From the NCBI RefSeq assembly GCF_947501905.1, contig NZ_CANMXL010000008.1, positions 1-41,672 of the forward strand: 41,672 nt of DNA, in the 5' to 3' direction. Shown in pieces: positions 16,662 to 26,597 of this stretch (positions within the stretch are counted from its first letter, which is position 1; the number at the start of each line of letters is the position of its first letter). The notes below the pieces were generated by a model. The model searched no databases and was not told the origin of the DNA. It saw only the letters and a program-made list of their open reading frames with translations. The translations under genes were made by a program, and so were the position numbers. The DNA comes from an uncultured Winogradskyella sp. (lineage in GTDB: Bacteria; Bacteroidota; Bacteroidia; Flavobacteriales; Flavobacteriaceae).

Positions 16662-16759
16662 CTGTTAATAGTTATTGTTTTTAATGTCAGATGGAGCGTC
16701 TAAATTATAATCTCTTTGATTCGTTAAAATTAGTAATCGACGTTTCATCTGCTATAAAT

Positions 16760-17371
16760 CTAAAATTTGAAATTTACTGTGACTCCTAAATCTGAAGAAT
16801 CTTCCATAGGATTATACTGAAAATGTGGACGCATAGCTAAGTTTTCATCAACATTAAATTGTAATAAGTGTGCATCAACATTGGCGTCAATAATGTTTAG
16901 CACATAAATACCAACGGTAATTAAAGTAGCAATATCTCTATTGCGCCTAAATTGACGTTGCGCTCTTATAAGTCCGTCATCAGAAATTACGGGCGTAAGT
17001 CCAGTTCCATAAAACTCATCGTCTCTAAAACCAGCTAGGCGCCTTTTAAAGGCATCCCGATATCGATTATACTGCCTGTTGTTAAAATCATAAACTAAAA
17101 TACCACCAGTAATTCCTCCAAGTACGATAGGGATTTTCCAATATTTCTTATTATAGGCTTGCCCCAATCCGGGTAATATTGCAGAATAGAATGCCGCTTT
17201 AGATGGTCTAAGCGGATCAATTTCTCTTTTTGAAAGAAGGGCTTTATCAAGCGTTAAGTCATCTATTGTAGTATCTATCGTACTGTCTCTTTGTACTTGA
17301 GAAAACCCAAATACTGAAAATAAAAAACAAACTAATAAAAAGGTAAGTTGCTTATTTAGCACTTTTAACAA
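16760..17371 (-). CDS. DUF5683 family envelope protein
   Basis: This 203-residue protein has a signal-like N-terminus (MLKVLNKQLTFLLVCFLFSV, ending near GFSQ). The conserved segment AAFYSAILPGLGQAYNKKYW is followed by a hydrophobic helix and FNNRQYNRYRDAFKRRL, the hallmark of DUF5683. A C-terminal strand region ends in VTVNFKF, as in outer-membrane-associated proteins. The function is unknown. The start lies inside the parB 3' end (20-bp overlap), showing cotranscription with parA and parB. Confidence 0.8.
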   Translation of the reverse strand: MLKVLNKQLTFLLVCFLFSVFGFSQVQRDSTIDTTIDDLTLDKALLSKREIDPLRPSKAAFYSAILPGLGQAYNKKYWKIPIVLGGITGGILVYDFNNRQYNRYRDAFKRRLAGFRDDEFYGTGLTPVISDDGLIRAQRQFRRNRDIATLITVGIYVLNIIDANVDAHLLQFNVDENLAMRPHFQYNPMEDSSDLGVTVNFKF

Positions 17372-18254
17372 GTTTTATAATACGATTAAAATCTTCTTCG
17401 GAATGAAAGGGGATAGAAATTTTCCCACTACCATTCTTAGCTACTTTAACGTCAATTTTATGCCCAAAGTATTCCGAAAATTCCTTGATGCCTTTTTTAA
17501 TAGGTTTAGGAAGTTCACTTACTTCAGATGTGTTTTTGGTTCCTGTGGGATTGTTTAGATTTTTCACCAAAGCCTCAGTTGCTCTTACAGAAAGTTTGTT
17601 ACTTATGATTTTTTCATAAACTTCTAATTGGTCTACTTGACTTTCAATGTTAATCATTGCGCGACCATGGCCCATAGAAATAAAGCCATCACGCATACCA
17701 GTTTGTATAATTGGATCTAGCTTTAAAAGACGCAAATAATTAGCAATTGTAGAACGCTTTTTACCAACACGCTCGCTCATTTGCTCTTGAGTTAATTTAA
17801 TTTCGTCGATTAATCGTTGGTAGGATAGTGCAATCTCAATTGGGTCTAAGTCTTGGCGTTGAATGTTTTCAACCAAAGCCATTTCTAGAGACTCTTGGTC
17901 ATTTGCTATTCTTATATAAGCCGGAATTGTGGCGTTTCCAATTAATTTTGAAGCTCTAAAACGACGCTCTCCAGATACTAGTTGGTATTTGTTAAATGCT
18001 AATTTCCGAACAGTTATTGGTTGGATAACACCTAACTCACGTATTGAAGATGCCAATTCACGAAGTGTCTCTTCATTGAAATTTGTACGAGGTTGAAACG
18101 GGTTCATTTCAATATCCTCTATATCTAATTCAACAATATTGCCAACAACTTTATCAGCATTTTTGTCTTGAGCAGAATTTATATCATTATCTGGGTCTTT
18201 TAGCAATGCTGAAAGTCCACGACCTAATGCCTGTTTTTTTGTTGCCTTCGCCAT
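17352..18254 (-). CDS. parB: Chromosome partitioning protein ParB
   Basis: This 300-residue parS-binding CTPase of chromosome segregation has an N-terminal basic ParA-contact segment (MAKATKKQALGRGLSALLKD). The ParB/Spo0J domain contains NPFQPRTNFNEETL and the CTP-binding LVSGERRFRASKLIG. The helix-turn-helix LTQEQMSERVGKKRSTIANY reads parS, and a C-terminal dimerisation domain follows. The start overlaps the parA stop as TAATG. I saw no parS site resembling TGTTTCACGTGAAACA in the window. Confidence 0.95.
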   Translation of the reverse strand: MAKATKKQALGRGLSALLKDPDNDINSAQDKNADKVVGNIVELDIEDIEMNPFQPRTNFNEETLRELASSIRELGVIQPITVRKLAFNKYQLVSGERRFRASKLIGNATIPAYIRIANDQESLEMALVENIQRQDLDPIEIALSYQRLIDEIKLTQEQMSERVGKKRSTIANYLRLLKLDPIIQTGMRDGFISMGHGRAMINIESQVDQLEVYEKIISNKLSVRATEALVKNLNNPTGTKNTSEVSELPKPIKKGIKEFSEYFGHKIDVKVAKNGSGKISIPFHSEEDFNRIIKLVKSAK

Positions 18255-19018
18255 TATAAATTCTTTTTAATAATTTCTTTTGCCAAGTTAAGATAATTAA
18301 CAGCACCTTTACTGCTAACGTCGTAATTGATGATGCTTTCACCGTAACTTGGAGCTTCTCCTAAACGAACATTACGTTGAATAATCGTATCAAAAACCAT
18401 ATCACTAAAATGCTTTTGCACTTCTTCAACGACTTGATTAGATAGTCGTAATCTAGAGTCGAACATTGTTAAAAGCATTCCTTCTATATCTAACGCTTCA
18501 TTATGTATTTTTTGTACACTCTTTACGGTATTTAATAGTTTGCCCAAGCCTTCAAGAGCAAAATACTCACATTGAATAGGTATAATAACAGAATCCGCAG
18601 CTGTCAAAGCATTTAATGTTAACAGGCCTAAAGATGGCGCACAGTCTAGAATAATAAAATCATAATCATCCTTTATTTCTGCTACTGCTTTTTTGAGCAT
18701 GTATTCGCGTTCATCTTTATCTACCAATTCTATCTCAATGGCAACTAAATCTATGTGCGCAGGTATAATATCTACATTAGGAGCATTTGAAGATACGATA
18801 GCATCTTTTGCTGTTTTTGTATGTTCTAAAACTTGATAAGAACCAACCTCTACAGCATCAACATCAATACCTAGGCCTGAGCTTGCATTAGCTTGCGGAT
18901 CTACATCTATTAGTAAAACATTTTTTTCTAAAACACCTAGAGAAGCGGCTAAGTTTACAGAAGTAGTTGTTTTACCAACACCACCTTTTTGGTTTGCTAT
19001 GGCTATGATTTTACCCAT
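18254..19018 (-). CDS. parA: Chromosome partitioning ATPase ParA
   Basis: This 254-residue deviant Walker ATPase (Soj/ParA type) binds DNA non-specifically and moves ParB-parS complexes. The deviant Walker A is QKGGVGKTTTSVNLA near residue 10. The second motif is LLIDVDPQANAS and Walker B is YDFIILDCAPSLG. The chromosomal form has no N-terminal DNA-binding domain, which fits the length. It is the first gene of the minus-strand run down to 13333, with parB coupled to its stop. Confidence 0.95.
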   Translation of the reverse strand: MGKIIAIANQKGGVGKTTTSVNLAASLGVLEKNVLLIDVDPQANASSGLGIDVDAVEVGSYQVLEHTKTAKDAIVSSNAPNVDIIPAHIDLVAIEIELVDKDEREYMLKKAVAEIKDDYDFIILDCAPSLGLLTLNALTAADSVIIPIQCEYFALEGLGKLLNTVKSVQKIHNEALDIEGMLLTMFDSRLRLSNQVVEEVQKHFSDMVFDTIIQRNVRLGEAPSYGESIINYDVSSKGAVNYLNLAKEIIKKNL

Positions 19019-19101
19019 TAATTGATTTGGTTAATTAAGGGTTTAAAAATACGATTATTTATGGGTTTTGAAAATGGAAGTTGTTAACATACTAGTAATT
19101 A

Positions 19102-19129
19102 AAAAGAGCGACTAATTTGCCGCTCTTTT
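19102..19129 (-). terminator. Terminator after the M16 peptidase gene
   Basis: The 9-bp stem AAAAGAGCG/CGCTCTTTT with a 10-nt loop lies 24 bp past the stop of the minus-strand peptidase gene. A T run follows on the minus strand. Confidence 0.75.
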
Positions 19130-19152
19130 ATTAAACTTATTTATCGTAAATT

Positions 19153-22011
19153 TTATTCTTCAGGTAATAAAATAGCTTTTAAATATCCCTTTGTTAAATA
19201 TTTTCTAGCTACATCTTGAAGGTCTTTTTTTGTTAATGCATTTATGTTTTTTTCGTAGTTGAGTACATTATTAATATCAGATTTATTATAGTCTGCACTT
19301 CTAATTACATTTAGCCAAAAACGATTTTGCTCCAATTGATCTTTACGAGATAGTAATTTTGCTTTTTTTACTTTATCCAAATCTTCATCTGTAGGTCCAT
19401 TTTCAATAATTTTTTCGACTTCGGCTATGGATGCTGTAATAAGTTTATCTACATTTTCTGGTGCACATGGGAATGAAATACTGAAATTAAATCTACCATA
19501 TGGTATTTTACTAATAGAACCTCTTGCGCCAGCACCATAAACACCACCTTCTTCTTCTCTAAGTTTTTCAATAAGCTTTATACTCAATGCTTCAGCAACA
19601 GCATCCATTGCTCTAGCTTCTTTAGCATTGTATGCTGTCTCTCCTGACCAACTTAAACGTACTTGACTTTGCGGTTCCGAGCCTTTTCTAACTGTAAGCT
19701 CATTTGCTCCTGTTTTTGGTCTAAAAGATGGTACTTTGTATGTTTCTCTATTTTTATTTCCTGGAAGTGATGCAATATAGGTTTCTGCTAGTTCACCTAT
19801 TTTGTTATCATCTATGTTACCAACAAAATAAAAATTAAAATCTCCAGCATTGGCAAAGCGCTCTTTATACTTTTTGTATGCTAATGCATAATTTGCCTTG
19901 TCCAAATCCTCTGGTGATGGTAAACCTGTATATCTAGGATTTCCTTCATTTAAAAATTTGCCAACTGCTAATTGAAAAGAAATATTTGGGTTTGAACCTA
20001 TATTTCCTAAAAACGCTTTTTGCTTACTCACATATGAGGCAAAAGCTTCATCATCCTTATCTAATTTTGTGAAATACAGATGGATCATTTGAAAAAGGGT
20101 TTCTAAATCCTTAGGAGATGCAGAACCTCTTAAATTTTCAGAATAAGTACCTATTGAAGGTCTAACTCTAGCAATTTTACCAGACATCATTTTTGCCATA
20201 TCATTTTTTGATAAACCATCTAGACTTGCTTCTGCTAGACCACCATTTGCATGTGCAACTTGTAAAAAGTCTTCGTCGCTGTATAATGAAGAACCTCCAT
20301 AGCTAAACGCGTCAAATAATACTTCATCATTTTTAAAATCAGTCTTTTTGTAAATTATTTTTGCTCCATTACTTAATGTTAGAGTAATAGTTTCATTTAA
20401 TTTTTCGTGATTATTTATTGTCATATCTACAATACCCCCTTTCGCTGGCTTTGTAGTCATCATCTCACTCCTTACGGCTTCATCCTCATAATCTGATACA
20501 TCAGATTTTTTTACTTCATCAAGCAATGCAATAACTTCTTGTTCAGTAATTTTTTTGAGGCCTTCTTTCTTTGGTCCAGTTAAAACAACTAAACGATTAT
20601 CATCATGTAAAAAATCTTTAATTAGAGCATTTACTTCATCTAACTTAATGTTAGGTAGTTCTTCTTTAGCATAACTAAATATCCATGCTTCTCCAGGAAT
20701 AGGATTTTCTCTTAAAAAATGTTGAACATAGCGTCCAACAATTCTGTTAGATTCTAACTTGTCTTTATTTTTATAAGAGCGTTCAAGTCGTACTAAATAA
20801 TCTTTTTTAGCGCGCTCAAATTCAGAAGCTTTAAAGCCATAACGTTTTACGCGCTCATTTTCTTCTAGCAAAGTCCTAAGAGCTGCCATTTGTCCAGTTT
20901 CATTAGTTTGAGCAAACGATTGGTAAGCTTCTTTATTACCAATGATTTGTCCTTTATAAGAAAAACCAAATATAAAAGGTGGATTAGGTTTGTTGCTGAA
21001 TTCTGCTAGACGATTGTTAATCATTTGGTCAAACAAGCCTTCGACGACATTGTCTCTATAATCTTTTACTGTTCTTGTTTTTTGTGGCTGTCCTTTGTCC
21101 TTATAATAAATTTGAACTTGACTTGATGTTGCTTCTTCATCCCATTCAATAGCTACTAATGTGCCTTCATGATTTTCAGAGCCATATTCCTCTCTTGGTT
21201 TTGGGTTCTCAGGATTTTTTAAATCTCCAAAATTAGCTTTAATCTTTTTTTCAAGAGTTTCAACATCCAAGTCACCAACTGCTATTACTGCCATTAAATT
21301 TGGTCTATACCAATCCTTTTGAAAATTTCTTACGCTTTCATAATTAAAAGTTTCTAAATTTTCTTTTGTACCAATTGGTAATCGGTCTGCATATCTTGAC
21401 TTGTATGCAATTTTGTTCAAATAGTTTTTTTGCATACGTGTAGCTGCACCCAATCTTGTACGGTATTCTTCTATAACAACACCACGTTCTTCATCAATAT
21501 CTTTGTCAGTTAGAAGTGCATTTCCTGCCCAATCGTTTAATATTTGAAATCCTTTATCTAATTTTTCTGGATCATCACTTGGAATAGGTAAAATGTATAC
21601 AGTTTCATCAAAGCTAGTGTAGGCATTAAGGTCAGCACCAAATTCTATACCAATACCTTGTAGATAATCTACAAGCTCATTTTTCTCAAAATTCTTTGTA
21701 CCATTAAAATTCATATGTTCCATGAAGTGTGCTAAACCAACTTGATCGTCAGTTTCTAAAATGGAACCAGCTTTTATAGCTAAACGCAATTCCACTTTAT
21801 CTTCTGGTTTTCCATTATTTTGAATGTAGTAGGTAAGACCGTTAGATAATTTTCCAATTTTCACATCTGGTGTAATAGGTAAGTTATCCGAAGGAACTGA
21901 GCCTGTTTTTTGATTCTCAGGATTAGTTGTAATCTGTGCATTTGCGGAAATTGAAAATGCAACTAAACAAAATAAAGTAATACGTAGTAATGCTGAAACT
22001 GATGTTTTCAT
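19153..22011 (-). CDS. M16 family zinc metallopeptidase, periplasmic
   Basis: This 952-residue two-domain M16 (pitrilysin/PqqL-like) peptidase has a signal peptide, MKTSVSALLRITLFCLVAFS, cleaved near ANA-Q at 25/26. The inverted zinc motif HxxEH is HFMEH at residues 95-99. The third zinc ligand is expected about 76 residues later in DEERGVVIEEYR. The second M16 half, from about residue 540, lacks the zinc motif, as is normal, and retains the YGAGARGSISKIPYGRF-type substrate region. It probably degrades peptides in the periplasm. It is a single-gene unit between its own terminator and the mutase operon. Confidence 0.93.
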   Translation of the reverse strand: MKTSVSALLRITLFCLVAFSISANAQITTNPENQKTGSVPSDNLPITPDVKIGKLSNGLTYYIQNNGKPEDKVELRLAIKAGSILETDDQVGLAHFMEHMNFNGTKNFEKNELVDYLQGIGIEFGADLNAYTSFDETVYILPIPSDDPEKLDKGFQILNDWAGNALLTDKDIDEERGVVIEEYRTRLGAATRMQKNYLNKIAYKSRYADRLPIGTKENLETFNYESVRNFQKDWYRPNLMAVIAVGDLDVETLEKKIKANFGDLKNPENPKPREEYGSENHEGTLVAIEWDEEATSSQVQIYYKDKGQPQKTRTVKDYRDNVVEGLFDQMINNRLAEFSNKPNPPFIFGFSYKGQIIGNKEAYQSFAQTNETGQMAALRTLLEENERVKRYGFKASEFERAKKDYLVRLERSYKNKDKLESNRIVGRYVQHFLRENPIPGEAWIFSYAKEELPNIKLDEVNALIKDFLHDDNRLVVLTGPKKEGLKKITEQEVIALLDEVKKSDVSDYEDEAVRSEMMTTKPAKGGIVDMTINNHEKLNETITLTLSNGAKIIYKKTDFKNDEVLFDAFSYGGSSLYSDEDFLQVAHANGGLAEASLDGLSKNDMAKMMSGKIARVRPSIGTYSENLRGSASPKDLETLFQMIHLYFTKLDKDDEAFASYVSKQKAFLGNIGSNPNISFQLAVGKFLNEGNPRYTGLPSPEDLDKANYALAYKKYKERFANAGDFNFYFVGNIDDNKIGELAETYIASLPGNKNRETYKVPSFRPKTGANELTVRKGSEPQSQVRLSWSGETAYNAKEARAMDAVAEALSIKLIEKLREEEGGVYGAGARGSISKIPYGRFNFSISFPCAPENVDKLITASIAEVEKIIENGPTDEDLDKVKKAKLLSRKDQLEQNRFWLNVIRSADYNKSDINNVLNYEKNINALTKKDLQDVARKYLTKGYLKAILLPEE

Positions 22012-22088
22012 AATTGATGGTTTAATTTAATTTTTTTTCGAACACTCAATTTAGTCATAAAAGTCTGACAAATGTGCGAGTTTGTGTA

Positions 22089-22112
22089 TTTTAACTAAAT
22101 TTTTAGTTAAAA
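22089..22112. repeat. Perfect AT-rich 11-bp inverted repeat between operons
   Basis: TTTTAACTAAA and its exact reverse complement are separated by TT. It lies downstream of the mutase gene and upstream of the M16 gene. It could end the mutase transcript or be a regulator site. The all-A/T stem makes a strong terminator unlikely. Confidence 0.35.
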
Positions 22113-22144
22113 ATTGTGAAGAGTCAAAATAATTAAGATAAATA

Positions 22145-24268
22145 TTAGTCGATGAGTATCTCTAATATCTGAATAGCAGCATCACTAATTTTTGTACCAG
22201 GTCCAAAAACGGCAACTGCACCAGCATCAAATAAATATTGATAATCCTGTTTTGGAATTACACCACCGACAATGACCATAATATCATCACGTCCATAAGC
22301 CTTTAGTTCTTCAATAACTTGAGGAACTAATGTTTTGTGACCTGCAGCAAGTGAAGAAACGCCAAGAATATGCACATCATTTTCTACAGCTTGTTTTGCA
22401 GCTTCTTTAGGTGTTTGAAATAGAGGGCCAATATCTACATCAAACCCAACATCAGCATAACCAGTAGCGACTACTTTTGCGCCTCGGTCATGACCGTCTT
22501 GTCCCATTTTGGCAATCATAATACGTGGACGACGGCCATCTTGTTCGGCAAATTGATCCGCTAATTCTCGTGCTTTTTTAAAGCTACTATCGTCTTTTAT
22601 TTCTTTACTATACACGCCTGAGAATGATTTTATTTGTGCTTTATAACGTCCAAATTCGGCTTCTAGAGCATCGCTAATCTCGCCTAAAGTTGCACGTTTT
22701 CGAGCTGCATCTACAGCTAAAGCTAGTAAATTTTCTTCACCCGATTTTGCTGCTTGAGTTAATTTTGATAGAGCTTCTTTAACTTCAGAAGTATTTCTAT
22801 CTGTTTTTATCTGGTTTAAACGTTCAATCTGTTGTTGTCTAACTGTTTGATTATCCACTTCTAAAATATGAAGCGGGTCTTCTTCTTCAAGTCGGTACTT
22901 ATTAACACCAACAATAATATCCTGACCAGAATCTATCCGTGCTTGCTTTCTAGCAGCGGCTTCTTCGATACGAAGTTTTGGAATGCCAGCCTCAATGGCT
23001 TTTGTCATGCCGCCTAGGTCTTCAACTTCTTCAATTAATTGCCAAGCTTTTTCTGCGATGTCATGCGTTAATTTTTCGACATAATAACTACCTGCCCATG
23101 GATCAACAGTTTTTGTAATATGCGTTTCTTCTTGAAGGTATATTTGCGTATTTCTTGCTATACGGGCAGAGAAATCAGTTGGTAATGCAATAGCTTCATC
23201 TAATGCATTGGTGTGTAAGCTTTGTGTACCGCCAAAAGCCGCTGCGGAAGCTTCAATACATGTTCTAGCCACATTATTAAATGGATCTTGTTCTGTTAAA
23301 CTCCAACCAGAGGTTTGGCAATGCGTACGTAAAGCTAAGGACTTTGGGTTTTTAGGATTAAATTGCTTGACGATTTTTGCCCAAAGCATTCGAGCGGCTC
23401 GCATTTTTGCAATCTCCATAAAATGATTCATGCCTATGGCCCAAAAGAATGAAAGGCGAGGCGCGAAGGTATCGATATCCATACCAGCTTCAAGCCCTTT
23501 CTTAATGTACTCTAAACCATCTGCAAGTGTATAGGCAAGCTCAATATCACAGGTAGCTCCAGCTTCTTGCATGTGATATCCTGAGATACTAATGCTATTA
23601 AAACGCGGCATATTGTTACTTGTATATTGAAAAATATCAGAGATAATCTCCATTGAAGGTGTTGGCGGGTATATGTAAGTATTACGTACCATAAACTCCT
23701 TTAGAATATCATTCTGTATTGTACCAGCTAATTGTTCTGGTTTTACACCTTGCTCTTCAGCAGCAACAATATAAAATGCCATGATTGGTAAAACGGCACC
23801 ATTCATAGTCATAGATACTGACATTTTATCTAATGGAATCTGGTCGAAGAGTACTTTCATATCTTCAACAGAATCAATAGCAACACCAGCCTTACCAACA
23901 TCACCAACAACACGTTCATGGTCACTATCGTAACCTCTATGGGTAGCTAAATCAAAAGCTACAGATAACCCTTTTTGTCCGGCTGCCAAATTACGTCTAT
24001 AAAAAGCATTACTTTCTTCTGCTGTAGAGAAACCTGCATATTGACGTATCGTCCAAGGTCTACGAACGTACATAGTTGAATATGGACCTCGAAGATTAGG
24101 TGCTAGACCAGCAACAAAGTTGAGATGCTCTAAGTCTTTTATATCTTCTTTAGTATATGTTGATTTTACATCAATATCTTCAGCAGTTTTAAATATGCTC
24201 TTATCTTGAGTGAATTTATTTTCCTTAGAAGTATCTAACGTAATATGTTGAATGCCTTTTCTTTTCAT
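22145..24268 (-). CDS. scpA: Methylmalonyl-CoA mutase, large (catalytic) subunit
   Basis: This 707-residue adenosylcobalamin enzyme interconverts succinyl-CoA and (R)-methylmalonyl-CoA. The TIM-barrel part carries the conserved [20 protein letters not shown] and [13 protein letters not shown]. The cobalamin-binding domain at the C-terminus has [11 protein letters not shown], the DxHxxG motif with the cobalt-ligating His593, followed by SSLAAGH and VIVGGVIP. The length is typical of the alpha subunit. The start overlaps the stop of a small lipoprotein gene (TAATG), and the small subunit gene lies just before that. No MeaB chaperone or epimerase gene is in the window. Confidence 0.95.
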   Translation of the reverse strand: MKRKGIQHITLDTSKENKFTQDKSIFKTAEDIDVKSTYTKEDIKDLEHLNFVAGLAPNLRGPYSTMYVRRPWTIRQYAGFSTAEESNAFYRRNLAAGQKGLSVAFDLATHRGYDSDHERVVGDVGKAGVAIDSVEDMKVLFDQIPLDKMSVSMTMNGAVLPIMAFYIVAAEEQGVKPEQLAGTIQNDILKEFMVRNTYIYPPTPSMEIISDIFQYTSNNMPRFNSISISGYHMQEAGATCDIELAYTLADGLEYIKKGLEAGMDIDTFAPRLSFFWAIGMNHFMEIAKMRAARMLWAKIVKQFNPKNPKSLALRTHCQTSGWSLTEQDPFNNVARTCIEASAAAFGGTQSLHTNALDEAIALPTDFSARIARNTQIYLQEETHITKTVDPWAGSYYVEKLTHDIAEKAWQLIEEVEDLGGMTKAIEAGIPKLRIEEAAARKQARIDSGQDIIVGVNKYRLEEEDPLHILEVDNQTVRQQQIERLNQIKTDRNTSEVKEALSKLTQAAKSGEENLLALAVDAARKRATLGEISDALEAEFGRYKAQIKSFSGVYSKEIKDDSSFKKARELADQFAEQDGRRPRIMIAKMGQDGHDRGAKVVATGYADVGFDVDIGPLFQTPKEAAKQAVENDVHILGVSSLAAGHKTLVPQVIEELKAYGRDDIMVIVGGVIPKQDYQYLFDAGAVAVFGPGTKISDAAIQILEILID

Positions 24269-24912
24269 TAGAAAATCATTTTTTCAATATATGGGTCAAG
24301 GTCAATTTCCATCGGTGTAGTTAAATTTAGTAGCACTGATTTTTGATTAGAACTTATGAAATATGCATGCTGAAAATAAAATGTCTTTTCTTTTTTTAAG
24401 TCTACTCTAAAAATTGCTTTGAAGACTTGGGCACTAGTTAAGGAGCTGTATTTTGCTGTAATTTTTGTGAACTCTACTTGCGTGTTTTCTGTTGCTCGAT
24501 TTTGATTCTGTCTAATTATGCCTAATAATTTTTGTGCATCTTGCTTTCTAATCGGCGCATATGGAATTGTATTTACAAAATAAGTAGCATTAACTCTTGG
24601 TGCAAAGAAGATGTAACTATTACCTTTTAATCCTCTTAGATTTTTAAGACGTTCTCGCTCTAAAAGAAATTGTTTTTTGTTTTTAACTAGAGAGTCTAAA
24701 ACGGTTTCGTATTCTGCAGCAGCATAACGTTCGAAAACTTCTGGAAGAAATATTTGAATATCGTCTTCTTCAAGGAAATGTTTTTTCCCAGGTAATGTAT
24801 TTGTTTCTACTTTTTGCTCAAAAACATTTTCGATTTTAATATCATTTTTACAGGATTGCAAAGTGATTATAAAAATCAATAAAATTGGGGCTATAGATTT
24901 TTTCATTGTCAT
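24268..24912 (-). CDS. Lipoprotein of unknown function between the mutase subunits
   Basis: This 214-residue protein has the lipoprotein signal [20 protein letters not shown] before the Cys at 21. A second Met at residue 3 is an equally good start. The mature part has [20 protein letters not shown], a central basic region and a strand-rich C-terminus ([15 protein letters not shown]). I do not recognise the family. It sits 3 bp after the small subunit gene and overlaps the large subunit start, so it is translated with an intracellular enzyme although it should be anchored in the envelope. The link may be only genomic. Confidence 0.7.
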   Translation of the reverse strand: MTMKKSIAPILLIFIITLQSCKNDIKIENVFEQKVETNTLPGKKHFLEEDDIQIFLPEVFERYAAAEYETVLDSLVKNKKQFLLERERLKNLRGLKGNSYIFFAPRVNATYFVNTIPYAPIRKQDAQKLLGIIRQNQNRATENTQVEFTKITAKYSSLTSAQVFKAIFRVDLKKEKTFYFQHAYFISSNQKSVLLNLTTPMEIDLDPYIEKMIF

Positions 24913-24915
24913 GTT

Positions 24916-26277
24916 TTATTCTTCATTTAATCTTTTGACTTCCAAATTTTCAGATAGCCTTTTTTCAATAATAGGCTCGATAATAGTTTTTCGCTTTTCA
25001 ATTTTTAAAAACGGTTGCTTTTCAAGCGTATATTTCATTTTATCAGCTAAATTAGGATGCTTGTTTGTGCCTAAAAGTGTGATATCACCATTGTTAAAAG
25101 CAACTTGTTCTTTTTGAGCACTTTCCTTTATTTTACGCTGAATTGTGCCTTCTTTTAACTGATTTAAAAAGCCGCCATTTGCTTCAATATTTTTGAAAAG
25201 CTCTAATGCTTTTTCTCCTAATTGAGTTGTTAATTGCTCGATGTAATAAGAACCGTCTGAAGGATTGTTTACAGCATCAAAATAACTTTCACTTTTCAGA
25301 ATCAATAATTGATTTCTAGAGATACGCTCACCAAACTCAGTTGTTTCTTGAAACAATTGATTGTATGGTTGGTTATAAATTATGTTTGCTCCACCCAAAA
25401 CGGCACTCATGCACTCTGTAGTTGTACGTAGCATATTTACATTATAGTCGTAAATGGTTTTATTTCGTTTACTTGGTGTTACTGCTATTGTACAATCTTG
25501 ATTTATATTATAAGTACTTGCAAGCGTACTCCAAAGCTGTCTTAATGCTCGTAGCTTCGCAATTTCAAAAAAGTAATTGCTGCTAATAGGTACATTAAAA
25601 GTAACTTTAAGAGACTGTTTTGATGCTGCACTAATCAAATTTTCTAAATGATTTAAATACTCATTTATGTGTGCTAAACCATATGCTAATTGTTGAATAT
25701 TAGTAGCTCCTGCGTTTTGGTAACAACTAAGGTCTATATAAAGCTGATTGGCGTTTTTTACTGAAGATTCAAATATGGTATGGTCTTCTTTTAGATTTGT
25801 AAACCAGTTTCCAGTTCTTACTAGATTTCCAATAATATCATTATTAAATGTTATGCTGTTTGAATTGTTAAGTTCTGAAAACTCTTCAATTAACTCAATG
25901 GATAACTTTTTTGCATTAATATGAATTGGTGCATTTATACCAGATACTAATTCTACTAGTTTAATATTCTCATTTTTTAAATTGAAAATAATATGCTCAG
26001 CACCTTTGCTTAAAGCCTCTCTAGCAGTTGAATTGGCTTCAGTATTGTCTGTTACATCTATGCTTTGGGAAATCTTCCAATTTGTAGCTTCTGTATTTGA
26101 GGTATATGGAAATTTATCAAATTCATCAGCATGATAAAAAGGCTTTACATCAATACCTTCTGATGTTTTCCAAATCAAAGAATCATTGTAATCAGCTCCT
26201 TTAAGGTCTACTTGGATTTTCTGCTTCCATTCTTTAGAAGATACAGGATTAAAATCTTTGAATAACGATTTACTCAT
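24916..26277 (-). CDS. Methylmalonyl-CoA mutase, small subunit
   Basis: This 453-residue, shortened and diverged copy of the mutase barrel is the beta subunit of the heterodimeric enzyme. Recognisable parts are DFNPVSSKEWKQKIQVDLKG at the start, FEIAKLRALRQLWSTL, and DPSDGSYYIEQLTTQLG-like sequence near residue 340 (NNPSDGSYYIEQL). The C-terminal cobalamin domain and DxHxxG are absent, so it is structural. The 5' end overlaps the FtsB-like gene by 8 bp. Subunit assignment is by length and missing cobalamin motif. Confidence 0.9.
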   Translation of the reverse strand: MSKSLFKDFNPVSSKEWKQKIQVDLKGADYNDSLIWKTSEGIDVKPFYHADEFDKFPYTSNTEATNWKISQSIDVTDNTEANSTAREALSKGAEHIIFNLKNENIKLVELVSGINAPIHINAKKLSIELIEEFSELNNSNSITFNNDIIGNLVRTGNWFTNLKEDHTIFESSVKNANQLYIDLSCYQNAGATNIQQLAYGLAHINEYLNHLENLISAASKQSLKVTFNVPISSNYFFEIAKLRALRQLWSTLASTYNINQDCTIAVTPSKRNKTIYDYNVNMLRTTTECMSAVLGGANIIYNQPYNQLFQETTEFGERISRNQLLILKSESYFDAVNNPSDGSYYIEQLTTQLGEKALELFKNIEANGGFLNQLKEGTIQRKIKESAQKEQVAFNNGDITLLGTNKHPNLADKMKYTLEKQPFLKIEKRKTIIEPIIEKRLSENLEVKRLNEE

Positions 26278-26596
26278 CTTTCTTCTTTTTTGAAATACTG
26301 TCTTCGTATTCTATAATGTAAATCTCTTCTTTTGGCTTTTTCATGTAATACGTTTCCCTTGCTACTTTTTCTACACCTTCTTCTGTGCTTAATTCTTTAA
26401 TGGCTTTGTCGTCTTTACGCATTTCATTTTTGTAGTACTGCTTTTCATTTTCAAGCGCATCCATATCCTTATTTAAATCTCTATGCAGTAACCAAGAATG
26501 TGTGTCAAAAAATATCATCCATATGGCAAAGGCAATTAAGCCAACGACATAAAAGTTTTTTAATGGTTTTAGATATTTCTTGTTGAATTTAGCCAT
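26270..26596 (-). CDS. FtsB/DivIC family septum formation initiator
   Basis: This 108-residue bitopic protein has a short basic N-terminus, one membrane helix at about residues 14-30 (FYVVGLIAFAIWMIFFD) and a periplasmic coiled coil (LNKDMDALENEKQYYKNEMR). A conserved REtYyMkkPkEEiyiIE-type segment (RETYYMKKPKEEIYIIEYED) follows. It acts with FtsL and FtsQ in the divisome. It overlaps the mutase small subunit gene by 8 bp and follows uridine kinase after 1 bp. This udk-ftsB-mutase order is common in Flavobacteriia. Confidence 0.87.
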   Translation of the reverse strand: MAKFNKKYLKPLKNFYVVGLIAFAIWMIFFDTHSWLLHRDLNKDMDALENEKQYYKNEMRKDDKAIKELSTEEGVEKVARETYYMKKPKEEIYIIEYEDSISKKKKDE

Positions 26597-26597
26597 G

